Origin: an uncultured Collinsella sp.
GTDB lineage: Bacteria > Actinomycetota > Coriobacteriia > Coriobacteriales > Coriobacteriaceae
Direction: 5' to 3'
DNA: 31,434 bases
Assembly (NCBI GenBank): GCA_900549535.1
Contig: UROR01000008.1
Span: 1-31,434, forward strand
Shown here: one piece after another, positions 8,228 to 15,880 of the stretch
How positions within the stretch are numbered: position 1 is the first letter of the stretch
Layout of the letters: each line of letters begins with the position of its first letter
The notes under the pieces: model-generated
What the model saw: only the letters and a program-made list of their open reading frames with translations
Databases searched by the model: none
Told to the model about the DNA's origin: nothing
Made by a program: the position numbers and the translations under genes

Positions 8228-9040
8228 CTACACCACGTTTCCGCCAGTCCGCACCGCTGTTCGTGCACAGGCACGCACAATGCGAGAAACGGTACTTTTG
8301 CCAATCCCCGTATACCGCTCAATCTGACGCACCGTAAAACCGGCATCGTGCAATCCAAGAATAACGATGTTGCGCTGCGCCGACGGTGTGGCTTTAACCC
8401 CGTTGAGCTTAACCCCGAGCCCCTTCGACAACTTGTCGGCAAAGGCTCGCCGCTCCCACTCCGTCTCTTCTAGATCGGGCATCGCCGGCTCGCAGCCGTC
8501 GGGCGTCGAAAGCGAATAGGCAATAAAGGCCTTGGCGGAACCAAAAAGCTCAAGCACGCAAGAAGGATCAGAAAATCCCCTCGCGACATCAGCCGCGTCA
8601 CCGTCGTAAGCGCGCAAATGCTCGGCAAAGCTGCTCCAGGGATAACGCTCGATTAAGCTGATGCCCGCCTCCTGCGGATCGGCGTGTACGGAGCGAATAG
8701 CCTCCATCACCTGCCAGTCGGTATCGAGCGAGCGCCGGTCAAAACGGTTCTGGAACAGATGGCCTGTGCGCCTCGTGCGTTTATTGAACCGCCGCGCGTA
8801 CGTCAAAAGCAGTCGGTGCATCGCCGCGCTCATCCTGTCCTCGTAATCTGCAAGCACCAAATGCACGTGATTGCCCATAAGGCACCAGGCGATAACCGTC
8901 ACGCCCGCCTCGCGGCAGCACTCGCGCATCAGCTCCAAAAACTCCCGCCGGTCTTCATCGCCCTCAAAGATGAGCTGTTTGCCCGCACCGCGAGCACAGA
9001 CATGGTAAAAGCCCGTAACCGTTCTCCAAACGCGCTGCAT
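8228..9040 (-). CDS. REP-associated tyrosine (Y1/HUH) transposase
   Basis: This 270-residue member of the IS200-like/RAYT family has the metal-binding HUH motif at H58 and H60 (NHVHLVL). The probable nucleophile is Y81 in TYARRFNKR, followed by GHLFQNRF. A C-terminal domain carries a helix-turn-helix (GFTVRQIERYTGIGKSTVSRI, written here only as its region, about residues 235-255), seen in many stand-alone RAYTs. The ATG at 9040 is used because GGGAG lies upstream and the protein then begins at the family start (VTGFYHVCARG). The longer upstream frame is Cys/Arg-rich shadow. Such proteins are usually single-copy and domesticated, acting on short palindromic repeats in the genome. No flanking insertion-sequence ends were found. 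Confidence 0.85.
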   Translation of the reverse strand: MQRVWRTVTGFYHVCARGAGKQLIFEGDEDRREFLELMRECCREAGVTVIAWCLMGNHVHLVLADYEDRMSAAMHRLLLTYARRFNKRTRRTGHLFQNRFDRRSLDTDWQVMEAIRSVHADPQEAGISLIERYPWSSFAEHLRAYDGDAADVARGFSDPSCVLELFGSAKAFIAYSLSTPDGCEPAMPDLEETEWERRAFADKLSKGLGVKLNGVKATPSAQRNIVILGLHDAGFTVRQIERYTGIGKSTVSRIVRACARTAVRTGGNVV

Positions 9041-9443
9041 GGCGCTCCCTTCGCCGGGATCTGCTTGCCATCCAATACAGCACGATTGAAGCGTGCCATC
9101 AAAACATTCACGCAAAACAATACACTCGCGCGGCAAAAGGCAGTAAACAGGCGGCGAACGGCACCGTTGCAACAGGTCAACCCCCGCAACGCTTACAAGA
9201 GCCGACCAAAAGCTTGCCCAAGACGGACCCCCTCTATGGAAGTTCGCGACCACAGAACATAGAGTTAAACCGTTTCAATTAAAACTTCCAGACTTCTCGC
9301 TACGAAAACTGAGCCGTTCGCCGAATATTCCGTGCATTTCGCGGTATTATAGGGGCTGCATGTCATGTCCCTTTCGAAGGGTCGCCCGGCAATCGCCAGC
9401 CACGACCCCCAGACGGGACGCCAACACGATAGAGAGGAGAGGC
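9041..9443. other. Divergent intergenic region, no gene seen
   Basis: This separates the transposase gene (minus strand) from the IscU-like gene (plus strand). It should contain the promoters of both. A TATTAT box at 9345-9350 is a possible -10 for the downstream pair, but no good -35 is visible 16-18 bases before it. I see no RNA gene or conserved riboswitch core. Confidence 0.4.
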
Positions 9444-10136
9444 ATGCAGTACTCACAGGAAGTGGAGAACATGTGCCCCGTTGCCAAGGGTGCATACCAC
9501 GGCCCCGCACCCATCCCCGAGGAGGGCAAGTGGGTCCAGGCTAAGGAGATTTCCGACATCTCCGGTCTTACGCACGGTGTGGGTTGGTGCGCACCTCAGC
9601 AGGGCGCCTGCAAGCTCACGCTGAACGTCAAGGACGGCATCATCGAGGAGGCCCTCGTTGAGACCATCGGCTGCTCGGGCATGACCCACTCTGCCGCCAT
9701 GGCTTCCGAGATCCTTCCCGGTAAGACCATCCTCGAGGCCCTCAACACCGACCTCGTCTGCGACGCCATCAACGTTGCTATGCGCGAGATCTTCCTGCAG
9801 ATCGTTTACGGCCGCAGCCAGACCGCGTTCTCCGAGGGCGGCCTGCCCGTGGGCGCCTCCCTCAACGACCTCGGCAAGGGCCTTCGCTCCCAGGTCGGCA
9901 CGATGTTCGCCACCGCCGAAAAGGGCCCCCGTTACCTCGAGATGGCCGAGGGCTACTGCTCCCGCGTCGCGCTCAACAAGGAAAACGAGATCGTCGGCTA
10001 CGAGTTTATCAACCTCGGCAAGATGATGGACTTCATCAAAAAGGGTATCGATGCGAACGAAGCGCTCGAAAAGGCCAAGGGTCACTATGGTCAGTGGGAC
10101 AACGCTGCCAAGTACATCGACCCGCGTCAGGAATAA
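9444..10136 (+). CDS. IscU/NifU-like Fe-S scaffold protein, partner of GGGtGRT protein
   Basis: The middle of this 230-residue protein matches the IscU fold. C49 and C56 lie in GWCAPQQGACKLTLNV, and C77 lies in ETIGCSGMTHSAAMASEIL. C56 and C77 align by context with the first two cluster ligands of IscU, and the following GKTILEAL matches IscU's Gly-Lys-Ser-Leu-Asp-Glu-Ala. The third IscU ligand position is not conserved. About 100 additional residues follow, with no domain I recognise. AGAGGAGAG precedes the ATG. The gene lies 18 bases before the GGGtGRT gene, and the two form an operon ended by one terminator. Proteins of this type are annotated as Fe-S assembly scaffolds by homology. Whether this one builds, stores or senses clusters is unknown. 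Confidence 0.88.
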   Translation: MQYSQEVENMCPVAKGAYHGPAPIPEEGKWVQAKEISDISGLTHGVGWCAPQQGACKLTLNVKDGIIEEALVETIGCSGMTHSAAMASEILPGKTILEALNTDLVCDAINVAMREIFLQIVYGRSQTAFSEGGLPVGASLNDLGKGLRSQVGTMFATAEKGPRYLEMAEGYCSRVALNKENEIVGYEFINLGKMMDFIKKGIDANEALEKAKGHYGQWDNAAKYIDPRQE

Positions 10137-10154
10137 GGAAGGGAGGACGAAACA

Positions 10155-11156
10155 ATGGCTTTATTTGAAAACTACGAGAGAAGAATCGACAAGATCAACG
10201 GCGTCCTCGCTCAGTACGGTATCTCTTCCGTCGAAGAGTGCCGCGAGATCTGCAAGGCCAAGGGCTTTGACCCGTATGAGATCGTCAAGGGCATCCAGCC
10301 CATCTGCTTTGAAAACGCCTGCTGGGCGTACACCGTCGGCGCGGCCATCGCCATCAAGTCCGGCGTGAAGTCCGCGGCCGAAGCCGCCAAGATGATCGGC
10401 GTGGGTCTTCAGTCCTTCTGCATCGACGGCTCCGTCGCCGAGGACCGCAAGGTCGGTCTCGGTCACGGCAATCTCGGCGCGATGCTGCTCTCCGACGAGT
10501 CGAAGTGCTTTGCCTTCCTCGCCGGTCACGAGTCCTTCGCCGCCGCAGAGGGCGCCATCGGCATCGTCAAGAACGCCAACAAGGCCCGCAAGGAGCCGCT
10601 GCGCGTCATCCTCAACGGTCTGGGCAAGGACGCTGCGCAGATCATCAGCCGCATCAACGGCTTCACCTACGTGAAGACCCAGTTCGACTACTTCACGGGC
10701 GAGCTCAAGGTCGTCGAGACCATCCCCTACTCCGATGGTCCCCGCGCCGCCGTCAACTGCTACGGCGCCGACGACGTCCGCGAGGGCGTTGCCATCATGT
10801 GGCACGAGAACGTCGACATCTCGATCACCGGTAACTCCACCAACCCCACGCGCTTCCAGCACCCCGTCGCTGGCACCTACAAGAAGGAGCGCCTCGAGGC
10901 TGGCAAGAAGTACTTCTCCGTCGCTTCCGGCGGCGGCACGGGCCGTACCCTGCACCCGGACAACATGGGCGCCGGCCCTGCCTCTTACGGCATGACCGAC
11001 ACCATGGGCCGCATGCACTCCGACGCCCAGTTCGCCGGTTCTTCCTCCGTGCCTGCGCACGTTGACATGATGGGTCTCATCGGCATGGGCAACAACCCCA
11101 TGGTCGGTGCCACCGTCGCCTGCGCTGTCGCCGTCGAGGAGGCCCTCAAGGCCTAA
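10155..11156 (+). CDS. GGGtGRT protein (conserved, function unknown)
   Basis: This 333-residue protein carries the motif that names its family: GGGTGRT at residues 259-265, in SVASGGGTGRTLHPDN. Cysteines occur at SVEECREIC, PICFENACWAY, QSFCIDGS, ESKCFAF and AVNCYGADD, in line with a metal or Fe-S association. Segments are rich in Gly and Ala but I see no signal peptide, so it is probably cytoplasmic. AAGGGAGG precedes the ATG. It is co-transcribed with the IscU-like gene, a pairing recurrent in anaerobic Firmicutes and Coriobacteria. Molecular function is not established to my knowledge; a role linked to Fe-S clusters is inferred from the partner. Confidence 0.88.
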   Translation: MALFENYERRIDKINGVLAQYGISSVEECREICKAKGFDPYEIVKGIQPICFENACWAYTVGAAIAIKSGVKSAAEAAKMIGVGLQSFCIDGSVAEDRKVGLGHGNLGAMLLSDESKCFAFLAGHESFAAAEGAIGIVKNANKARKEPLRVILNGLGKDAAQIISRINGFTYVKTQFDYFTGELKVVETIPYSDGPRAAVNCYGADDVREGVAIMWHENVDISITGNSTNPTRFQHPVAGTYKKERLEAGKKYFSVASGGGTGRTLHPDNMGAGPASYGMTDTMGRMHSDAQFAGSSSVPAHVDMMGLIGMGNNPMVGATVACAVAVEEALKA

Positions 11157-11191
11157 TCGCGCCCGCGCGATGCTCATATAGTTGAGCTTTG

Positions 11192-11225
11192 GAGCCGCTA
11201 TCTTTCGAGGTAGCGGCTCTTTTTG
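11192..11225 (+). terminator. Intrinsic terminator after the GGGtGRT pair
   Basis: GAGCCGCTA (11192-11200) and TAGCGGCTC (11211-11219) form a perfect 9-base stem with a 10-base loop, followed by TTTTTG. Confidence 0.93.
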
Positions 11226-11412
11226 TTTGTGCTGTCGCGGGGTAGCTAATGCCAATATATCAGTTGGGTCGAAATACGAGATGTGATGAGATGGAGCGTC
11301 AGAGCGTCCATGACGCCCACCTGCCATATTTGCCCTTTACCGATTTGCCGAGTCTTTGCGGCCCCATTGCCGATCACCCGTGCGACAATGCGCCGGACGA
11401 GAAAGGAATCCG

Positions 11413-12939
11413 ATGGAATCGACTGACGTACTGGTAATTGGATCTGGCATTGCGGGCCTTTGCGCCGCCATCGAAGCGGCACGCACGGGTGCAACCGTCA
11501 CTGTGGCAAGCGCCGGAAAGACTATGAGTGGATCGAGCTTCTTCCCCGGAACCTGGGGCCTGGGGCTTATCGGACCCGTTAACGAAGACGACGAACAAGA
11601 CCTCATCGATACCATCCAGACCGTTGGTGGCGGCGTCGCCGACCCCGAGCTTGTCCAGACGTTTGTCCACAGCATTCCCCAAGCAATTGAATGGCTCGAG
11701 CAAGACCTAGGCGTTGAGCTCCAGCGTCCGCAAAGCGCTGAGAGCGCCCAGCAAAAGCAATTTATCCCCTGTTTTGACCACAAGACGCGCATGTGGCGCG
11801 GCCTCACCCGTAAGCCCCTTGAGGACGCTCTGACGACCCGGATCGAGTCGCTCGGCATTCGCCTGCTCCCCCGCCATGAGCTTATCGACCTTGTTGAAGA
11901 TACGGACGGAAAGATTGTCGGCGCCACGCTCTACGACCGGACAAACGAGCGTCTCGTGCCTATGGCAGTCAAGGCCACTATCATCGCTGCGGGCGGCACG
12001 GGTGGCCTGTTCGAGCGCAGCCTCACTTCCGCCGACGTGCTCAGCTCATCACAGGCTATCGCGCTGGCGCACGGTGCGTCCCTTACTAATATAGAGTTCA
12101 TGCAGATGATGCCCGGCTTTATAGAGCCCAAGCGAAACCTTGTTTTTAACGAGAAGACCTGGCGCTACGTACATGTAGACCAGCCGGTCGATATCGCCGA
12201 CGATAAGCTCGACGATCTGCTCGAGCAACGCTCCGGATATGGTCCCTTCACTTCGCGTCTGGATTCTCGCGCTATCGACCTAGCCATCGACCAAGCGGGA
12301 GCCGAAGGCCTGGCGCTCCACTACGACTTCCCCCGCGAGGACGTCCCCGAGTTTGTGCAGACCTTTGCCACCTGGCTACAAGACGAGCACGGCATCGCGC
12401 CGACCGACGAGATGCGCGTGGCGATGTATGCCCACGCCGCTAACGGCGGCATCAAGATCGATAAGACCGCGCAAACGGGCGTTGAGGGCCTCTACGCTTG
12501 CGGCGAGGCGACAGGCGGCATGCACGGCGCCGACCGCATCGGCGGCTTGTCGAGTGCCAATGGCATCGTATTCGGGCGCATCGCGGGCGCATCGGCAGCT
12601 CGAGCAGCGCTGGACGCTCCCGAGGCGGCCGCTCCGATGGATATCGCCCTCCCTCAGTATGGCATTGCCACAACAGATGCCGAACGCCTGACACACAGCC
12701 TTAAGCACACGATGAGCACCTATTGCATGATCAACAGGACCGAAGCAGGTCTATCCAAGGCCCTGCAACAGCTTGAAAGCCTGAAAGACGAGGCAACGGC
12801 GCTGAGCAAGCCGCATGCCAATGACAGCGAGATCGCAGCCCTCGCCCGCCTGCAATCGCAGAATCAGCTGGCAACGGAGATGGTCAAAGCCATGCACAAG
12901 CGGACCGAAAGTCTCGGATCGCACTGCCGAGCGAATTAA
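11413..12939 (+). CDS. FAD-dependent oxidoreductase of the fumarate reductase/L-aspartate oxidase family
   Basis: This 508-residue flavoprotein has the N-terminal dinucleotide motif VIGSGIAGLCAAIEAARTG at residues about 7-25. A Gly-rich block (IIAAGGTGGLFERS) occurs mid-protein. The C-terminal FAD block reads GLYACGEATGGMHGADRIGG. The substrate-site block is AHAANGGIKIDK, and the end reads RTESLGSHCR, matching the Arg-Thr-Glu-Ser-Arg-Gly-x-His pattern of succinate dehydrogenase and NadB flavoproteins. Fumarate reductase, L-aspartate oxidase and related soluble flavin reductases share these features. No nadA or nadC, frdB or cytochrome gene is adjacent, so the substrate is undetermined. AAAGGA precedes the ATG. 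No signal peptide is seen, so it is probably cytoplasmic. Confidence 0.82.
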   Translation: MESTDVLVIGSGIAGLCAAIEAARTGATVTVASAGKTMSGSSFFPGTWGLGLIGPVNEDDEQDLIDTIQTVGGGVADPELVQTFVHSIPQAIEWLEQDLGVELQRPQSAESAQQKQFIPCFDHKTRMWRGLTRKPLEDALTTRIESLGIRLLPRHELIDLVEDTDGKIVGATLYDRTNERLVPMAVKATIIAAGGTGGLFERSLTSADVLSSSQAIALAHGASLTNIEFMQMMPGFIEPKRNLVFNEKTWRYVHVDQPVDIADDKLDDLLEQRSGYGPFTSRLDSRAIDLAIDQAGAEGLALHYDFPREDVPEFVQTFATWLQDEHGIAPTDEMRVAMYAHAANGGIKIDKTAQTGVEGLYACGEATGGMHGADRIGGLSSANGIVFGRIAGASAARAALDAPEAAAPMDIALPQYGIATTDAERLTHSLKHTMSTYCMINRTEAGLSKALQQLESLKDEATALSKPHANDSEIAALARLQSQNQLATEMVKAMHKRTESLGSHCRAN

Positions 12940-12982
12940 ACTGGACACCTATCTAAAGCAAAACACAACTAATCGATATCTA

Positions 12983-13016
12983 TGGGCCCCGTGAACTCGA
13001 AGTGGCACGGGGCCCA
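12983..13016. terminator. Strong hairpin after the flavoprotein gene
   Basis: TGGGCCCCGTG (12983-12993) and CACGGGGCCCA (13006-13016) form a perfect 11-base stem. No U-run follows, so it may be a weak or Rho-assisted terminator or an mRNA end-protecting hairpin. Confidence 0.6.
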
Positions 13017-13100
13017 TTCGTGTCCGCACGGCAGCGTATCCTAATTCTGAATACAGAGCGGGCAAAGCCCGCATAGACAATAGGCCAGCGAGGAGGAGAT

Positions 13101-13961
13101 ATGGACAGTAGAGATATCGAGAAGTGGCGTGTCAAACTTGATAGCTACGCCAATGTGGAAGACGGCGTTGAGTATTGGCTCGCACGCGATTTAATGGAAC
13201 CCATGGGGTACACTCGATGGGAGAACTTTGCCGAAGTTGTTAAGAGGGCAAAAGTCTCGTGCGAAACAAACAAAACTCCAGTTGATTCCCATTTTCGTGA
13301 CACCACGAAAATGGTAACTGCCGGTGTCGCCGCTCGCGCGGTTAAAGACTACAAACTTACGCGCTATGCATGCTATTTAATCGCCCAGAACGGAGATTCA
13401 AACAAGCAAGAAATCGCGCTCGCACAGGCGTACTTCGCCGTGCAGACGCGCCGCCAAGAGCTCATAGAGCAGCGCTTCGCAGAGATTCAGCGCTTGCAGG
13501 CGCGCCACTCGCTATCTGATTCAGAGAAACAGCTCTCGGGTATTGCGTTCAAACGCGGCGTGGACTCCAAAGGATTCGCAATCATCAAGTCGAAGGGCGA
13601 TGAAGCGTTATTCGGCGGCAGAAGCACGGCGGAAATGAAGCAACAGCTCGGCGTATCCAAGAGCTCGGCATTGGCGGACAGGCTAGCCGATGTTCTCATC
13701 AAAGCAAAGGACCTTACGAACTCGATGACGGCCTTCAACGCCGAGGAACACGACCTGTACGGTCTGGACCAGATCAAGCAAGAGCACGTCGAGAACAACA
13801 CAAGCGTGCGTGGCAGCCTCATCGACCGCGGAATTGTACCCGAGAACCTACCGCCTGCCGAAGATACAAAGAAGCTCGAACGTCGCGTGAAAGCAGACGA
13901 GAAAAAGCTCAAGGAGGGTACAGACGGATTCACCGACCCCCAGGGCAGGCTCGACTTGTAA
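13101..13961 (+). CDS. dinD: DinD-like DNA-damage-inducible protein D
   Basis: This 286-residue protein resembles E. coli DinD (274 residues) along its length. The clearest block is LTRYACYLIAQNGD followed by AYFAVQTRRQEL, nearly identical to the E. coli protein. An N-terminal BRO-like segment (YWLARDLMEPMGYTRWENF) occupies about residues 25-45. In E. coli, DinD is SOS-induced and inhibits RecA-mediated strand exchange. GGAGGAG precedes the ATG. I found no Gram-positive LexA box upstream; the nearest structure is a GCGGGC-AAA-GCCCGC hairpin at about 13057-13072. Codon use is less GC-rich than in the flanking genes, and the gene lies beside a duplicated tRNA end, so horizontal acquisition is likely. 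Confidence 0.85.
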   Translation: MDSRDIEKWRVKLDSYANVEDGVEYWLARDLMEPMGYTRWENFAEVVKRAKVSCETNKTPVDSHFRDTTKMVTAGVAARAVKDYKLTRYACYLIAQNGDSNKQEIALAQAYFAVQTRRQELIEQRFAEIQRLQARHSLSDSEKQLSGIAFKRGVDSKGFAIIKSKGDEALFGGRSTAEMKQQLGVSKSSALADRLADVLIKAKDLTNSMTAFNAEEHDLYGLDQIKQEHVENNTSVRGSLIDRGIVPENLPPAEDTKKLERRVKADEKKLKEGTDGFTDPQGRLDL

Positions 13962-13976
13962 AGCGTCTGTGCCCTT

Positions 13977-14064
13977 ACGGGTTCGACCCCATGCGAGGTT
14001 AACAAAAAAGACGGCCAACTTTCGCTGACCGTCTTAACATGCTTTGGTGGGCCGTCAGGGGGTC
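13977..14064. repeat. Direct repeat copy 1: tRNA-Lys 3' remnant plus terminator
   Basis: This 88-base unit recurs at 14154-14241 with a constant offset of 177. Identical blocks lie at each end: 13977-13999, and GGTGGGCCGTCAGGGGGTC at 14046-14064. The latter is the 3' end of tRNA-Lys on the minus strand, cut off in the T loop. The middle holds a terminator hairpin that differs in sequence but keeps its pairing. It is either an att-type scar or the tail of a deleted second tRNA-Lys. Confidence 0.85.
14004..14035 (-). terminator. Terminator hairpin in repeat copy 1
   Basis: Read on the minus strand, AGACGG pairs with CCGTCT and is followed by a run of T. It sits downstream of the tRNA-Lys remnant, exactly where the intact tRNA-Lys has its terminator. 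Confidence 0.75.
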
Positions 14065-14065
14065 A

Positions 14066-14135
14066 GCCTGCTTTGCAGGCGGCCGCTTCGGCGCTTTGCG
14101 CCTTGCGCGCTGCGCTGGTAAATGCTTACGCATTT
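14066..14135. repeat. Row of five tiny perfect hairpins
   Basis: Five consecutive inverted repeats occur within 70 bases: GCCTGC-TTT-GCAGGC (14066-14080), GCCG-CTT-CGGC (14082-14092), GGCGC-TTT-GCGCC (14090-14102), GCGC-GCT-GCGC (14105-14115) and AAATGC-TTAC-GCATTT (14120-14135). Loops are 3 or 4 bases. The row lies between the two copies of the tRNA-Lys tail repeat. I do not know its function. Confidence 0.75.
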
Positions 14136-14153
14136 CCTCAGCTTCGCGCCCCG

Positions 14154-14241
14154 ACGGGTTCGACCCCATGCGAGGTCAACAAAAAAGCGACCAGCCTAAG
14201 CCAGTCGCTTTAACATACTTTGGGTGGGCCGTCAGGGGGTC
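14154..14241. repeat. Direct repeat copy 2, overlapping the tRNA-Lys 3' end
   Basis: This is the second copy of the 88-base unit at 13977-14064. Its right part is the genuine 3' end of tRNA-Lys, and its middle is that tRNA's terminator. Confidence 0.85.
14181..14211 (-). terminator. Terminator of the tRNA-His/tRNA-Lys unit
   Basis: On the minus strand, GCGAC pairs with GTCGC, with further inner pairs including G-U wobbles, followed by six T. It lies 14 bases past the tRNA-Lys 3' end. Confidence 0.8.
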
Positions 14242-14297
14242 GAACCCTGGACCTTGGGATTAAGAGTCCCCTGCTCTACCAACTGAGCTAACGACCC
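14225..14297 (-). tRNA. tRNA-Lys (anticodon CTT)
   Basis: A full cloverleaf can be drawn. The acceptor GGGTCGT pairs with ACGGCCC. The D arm has the usual AGCTCAGTTGGTAGAGC. The anticodon loop CTCTTAA gives CTT, reading AAG, and the T loop is TTCGACC. The discriminator is A. The next bases are CCC rather than CCA, so CCA is not encoded here, whereas the remnant at 14046 does read ACCA. It follows tRNA-His on the same strand, probably in one transcript. Confidence 0.95.
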
Positions 14298-14319
14298 GAT
14301 ATCAACACGAAGCAAGAAC

Positions 14320-14396
14320 TGGGGTGGGTAAAGGGACTCGAACCCTCGACCTACGGGACCACAACCCGTCGCTCTAGCCAACTGAGCTACACCCAC
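14320..14396 (-). tRNA. tRNA-His (anticodon GTG)
   Basis: The acceptor GTGGGTG pairs with TACCCAC (last pair G-U), with C at the discriminator and an encoded CCA. The anticodon loop TTGTGGT gives GTG. The base before the mature start is G (14397), fitting the extra 5' G (G-1) of histidine tRNAs pairing with C73. It lies upstream of tRNA-Lys on the minus strand. Confidence 0.95.
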
Positions 14397-14562
14397 CGTG
14401 TCCTGTGCGCTTCGCGCTCGACTATTATTGCAAGGAACGCCACGCGATGCAAGCCCCAATTTTCAAGAATTTTGAAAAGAGTTTTTCGGATCCATTTCGA
14501 GCAAATCCCACCGGTTTCATAGGAGTAAACTTGCCCCACTGCAAATGCTCGAAAGGACCGGC

Positions 14563-15744
14563 ATGAAAGAACTCTCCAACCGCACGGCGGCGTTTACCGA
14601 TTCGGTCATCCGCCGCATGACGCGCATCTCCAACAAGTATGGTGCCGTCAACCTGTCGCAGGGCTTCCCCGACTTTGATCCCCCGGCGCAGCTGCTCGAT
14701 AGCCTCAGCACCATCGCCACCGATCCCAAGCCGCTCTATCACCAGTACTCCATCACCTGGGGCTCCCAAGCCATGCGTGAGGCGCTTGCCGCCAAGCAGG
14801 AGCATTTTATGGGCATGCCGGTGAACCCCAACGAGAATATCGTAGTCACTTGCGGCTCCACCGAGGCCATGATGGCCGCCATGATGACGGTCACAAACCC
14901 CGGCGACAAGGTCGTCATCTTCTCGCCATTCTACGAGAACTACGGCGCCGACACGATCCTCTCGGGTGCCGAGCCCATCTACGTGCCGCTTAACCCACCT
15001 GCGTTCGACTTTGACCGCGAGACACTCGAGGCGGCCTTCCGCGACAACGATCCCAAGGCCATCGTCCTGTGCAACCCTTCCAACCCCTGCGGCAAGGTCT
15101 TTACGCGCGAGGAGCTCACCTTTATCGCCGACCTCTGCAAACAGTACGACGCCTACTGCATTACCGACGAGGTATACGAGCACATCGTCTACGCGCCCCA
15201 CGAGCACGTCTATATGGCCACGCTGCCCGGCATGTTCGATCGAACCATCAGCTGCAGCTCGCTGTCCAAGACCTACTCCATCACCGGCTGGCGCCTAGGC
15301 TACACCATCGCTCCCGCCGAAATCACCGAGCGCATCAAAAAGGTCCACGACTTCCTCACCGTAGGCGCCGCCGCTCCCCTGCAAGAGGCCGTCGTCACCG
15401 CCCTCAACTTCGACGACAGTTATTACCAGGAGGTCCTCGACCTCTACACCGCCAAGCGCGACCTATTCTGTCAGGGACTCGACAGCATCGGCCTCACGCA
15501 CAACGTGCCGCAGGGCGCCTACTACGTGATGATGGACATCTCTGAGTTTTGCTATGACAGCGACCTCGACTTCTGCGAGGACCTGGCCTCAAAGGTGGGC
15601 GTGGGCGCCGTGCCCGGCTCGAGCTTCTTCCGCGAGCCCGTCAACCATCTGATTCGTTTCCACTTTGCCAAGCGAGACGAGACGCTTAACGCGGCGCTTG
15701 AGAACCTCAAGTCTCTGCGTGATAAAATCGAGCCGCGCGGGTAA
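14563..15744 (+). CDS. PLP-dependent aminotransferase, class I/II
   Basis: This 393-residue fold-type I aminotransferase has VNLSQGFPDFDPP near residue 30, NPSNPCGKVFTREEL at 171-185, D202 in ITDEVYEHIVY binding the PLP ring nitrogen, and PLP lysine K236 in SSLSKTYSITGWRLGY. The Ser-Gln-Gly-Phe-Pro-Asp-Phe start resembles kynurenine/methionine aminotransferases (YbdL, KAT-like) more than aspartate aminotransferase, but the substrate cannot be fixed. The ATG at 14563 has AAAGGA six bases upstream. The in-frame ATG at 14545 has no ribosome site. It is followed by its own terminator, so it appears monocistronic. Confidence 0.9.
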   Translation: MKELSNRTAAFTDSVIRRMTRISNKYGAVNLSQGFPDFDPPAQLLDSLSTIATDPKPLYHQYSITWGSQAMREALAAKQEHFMGMPVNPNENIVVTCGSTEAMMAAMMTVTNPGDKVVIFSPFYENYGADTILSGAEPIYVPLNPPAFDFDRETLEAAFRDNDPKAIVLCNPSNPCGKVFTREELTFIADLCKQYDAYCITDEVYEHIVYAPHEHVYMATLPGMFDRTISCSSLSKTYSITGWRLGYTIAPAEITERIKKVHDFLTVGAAAPLQEAVVTALNFDDSYYQEVLDLYTAKRDLFCQGLDSIGLTHNVPQGAYYVMMDISEFCYDSDLDFCEDLASKVGVGAVPGSSFFREPVNHLIRFHFAKRDETLNAALENLKSLRDKIEPRG

Positions 15745-15770
15745 GGACGGTCAGTAACTAAAGGCACTAA

Positions 15771-15811
15771 AGAAACCTCGTGAACCCGTTGGGCCATGAG
15801 GTTTCTTTTTA
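15771..15811 (+). terminator. Intrinsic terminator after the aminotransferase gene
   Basis: AGAAACCTC (15771-15779) pairs with GAGGTTTCT (15798-15806), followed by TTTTT. Confidence 0.9.
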
Positions 15812-15880
15812 TAGCGACCTCATTTATTTTTTAGAGCGCTATACTTTAGTCACGGAGCAACTCGTCCAGAGAGGAATACT

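Noticed and set aside
13017..13100. LexA (SOS) box upstream of dinD
   Set aside because: No CGAAC-N4-GTTCG type site is present; only a GCGGGC/GCCCGC hairpin is visible.
14066..14135. CRISPR array in the hairpin row
   Set aside because: The repeats are different palindromes of 11-16 bases without spacers of constant length, and no cas gene is present.
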